Source: JAIVJN01 sp036732565 (GTDB taxonomy: Bacteria > Acidobacteriota > Vicinamibacteria > Vicinamibacterales > UBA2999). From it: a stretch of 8,016 nucleotides of DNA. The translations under genes were made by a program, and so were the position numbers. Positions within the stretch are counted from its first letter, which is position 1, and each line of letters starts with the position of its first letter. Below the pieces are notes generated by a model, which saw only the letters and a program-made list of their open reading frames with translations, was not told where the DNA came from and made no database searches. Below, one piece after another: positions 7,808 to 8,016 of this stretch. The stretch is taken from NCBI GenBank assembly GCA_036732565.1, contig DAINCF010000330.1, forward strand, positions 1-8,016, read 5' to 3'.

Positions 7808-8016
7808 ATGTCTCGTGTGTGGAAGCTGGGAGTGACGCTGGCGATAGGGATGCTGATCGCGTGCAGCCCATCGGAGGCCGAGCGTCGCGCTGAAGAAGCC
7901 AAGAAGCAGGCCGAGCAAGCGGCGGTGGAGGCTGAGAAGGCCGCAAGCGCCGCCAGCGACGCGGCGGCGAAGGCCGGTAGCGACATGGCAAAGGGTGTCG
8001 AGGGCCTCGCCAAGGG
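7808..8016 (+). CDS. Small alanine-rich helical lipoprotein, 3' end outside window
   Basis: The visible 69 residues begin MSRVWKLGVTLAIGMLIACS. A short basic N-terminus, a hydrophobic core and the lipobox LIAC point to signal peptidase II cleavage and lipidation of Cys19. The next residue is Ser, which suggests sorting to the outer membrane under the Lol rule. From about residue 22 the sequence is almost wholly Ala, Glu, Lys, Gln and Asp (EAERRAEEAKKQAEQAAVEA and onward), with alanines spaced as in a long helix or coiled coil. Such small lipoproteins often act as structural or periplasmic spacer proteins, but no function can be assigned. The frame is open at the window edge. A strong Shine-Dalgarno supports the start. 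Confidence 0.8.
   Translation, partial: MSRVWKLGVTLAIGMLIACSPSEAERRAEEAKKQAEQAAVEAEKAASAASDAAAKAGSDMAKGVEGLAK

Overview
This is a GC-rich bacterial window containing six genes, two of them cut by the window edges. The style of the genes fits Acidobacteriota of the Vicinamibacterales type: a three-gene xanthine dehydrogenase-family operon in the order large, small, medium; short GGCACC-type repeat arrays between genes; and secreted proteins with cysteine-paired FN3 modules. That assignment is an inference from gene style; no marker gene is present.

Layout. Positions 1-3241 (minus strand) hold a three-gene operon for a molybdenum hydroxylase: molybdopterin subunit (3241 to 1118), 2Fe-2S subunit (1121 to 636) and FAD subunit (639, running off the left edge). 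Both junctions are 4-base ATGA stop/start overlaps. A short divergent region (3242-3358) leads to a plus-strand outer-membrane beta-barrel protein (3359-3919). An inverted GTGCCTGG/CACCCAGG repeat array (3926-3996) follows, then a plus-strand gamma-glutamyltransferase-family Ntn-hydrolase (4019-5686). A 28-base near-palindrome (5727-5754) separates it from a convergent minus-strand gene (5761-7581) for a secreted protein with a conserved domain of unknown function and three FN3 modules. After about 225 bases without a gene, a plus-strand lipoprotein (7808 onward) runs off the right edge.

How the genes may work together. The three hydroxylase subunits form one enzyme; its motifs match the purine-hydroxylase type more closely than the CO dehydrogenase type. 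The Ntn-hydrolase lacks residues that bind gamma-glutamyl substrates in true GGT and belongs to the GGT-like group that includes oxamate amidohydrolase (HpxW) of purine catabolism. A purine or N-heterocycle breakdown role for the neighbourhood is therefore reasonable, but the two units are transcribed apart and this is unproven. The beta-barrel, the FN3 protein and the lipoprotein are envelope or secreted proteins with no evident link.

I found no clear sign of a wholly new system. The most informative oddities are the 9-base repeat that became the C-terminal tail of the 2Fe-2S subunit and resembles the intergenic array, a hairpin that masks the ribosome binding site of the same gene, and the uncharacterised secreted domain.
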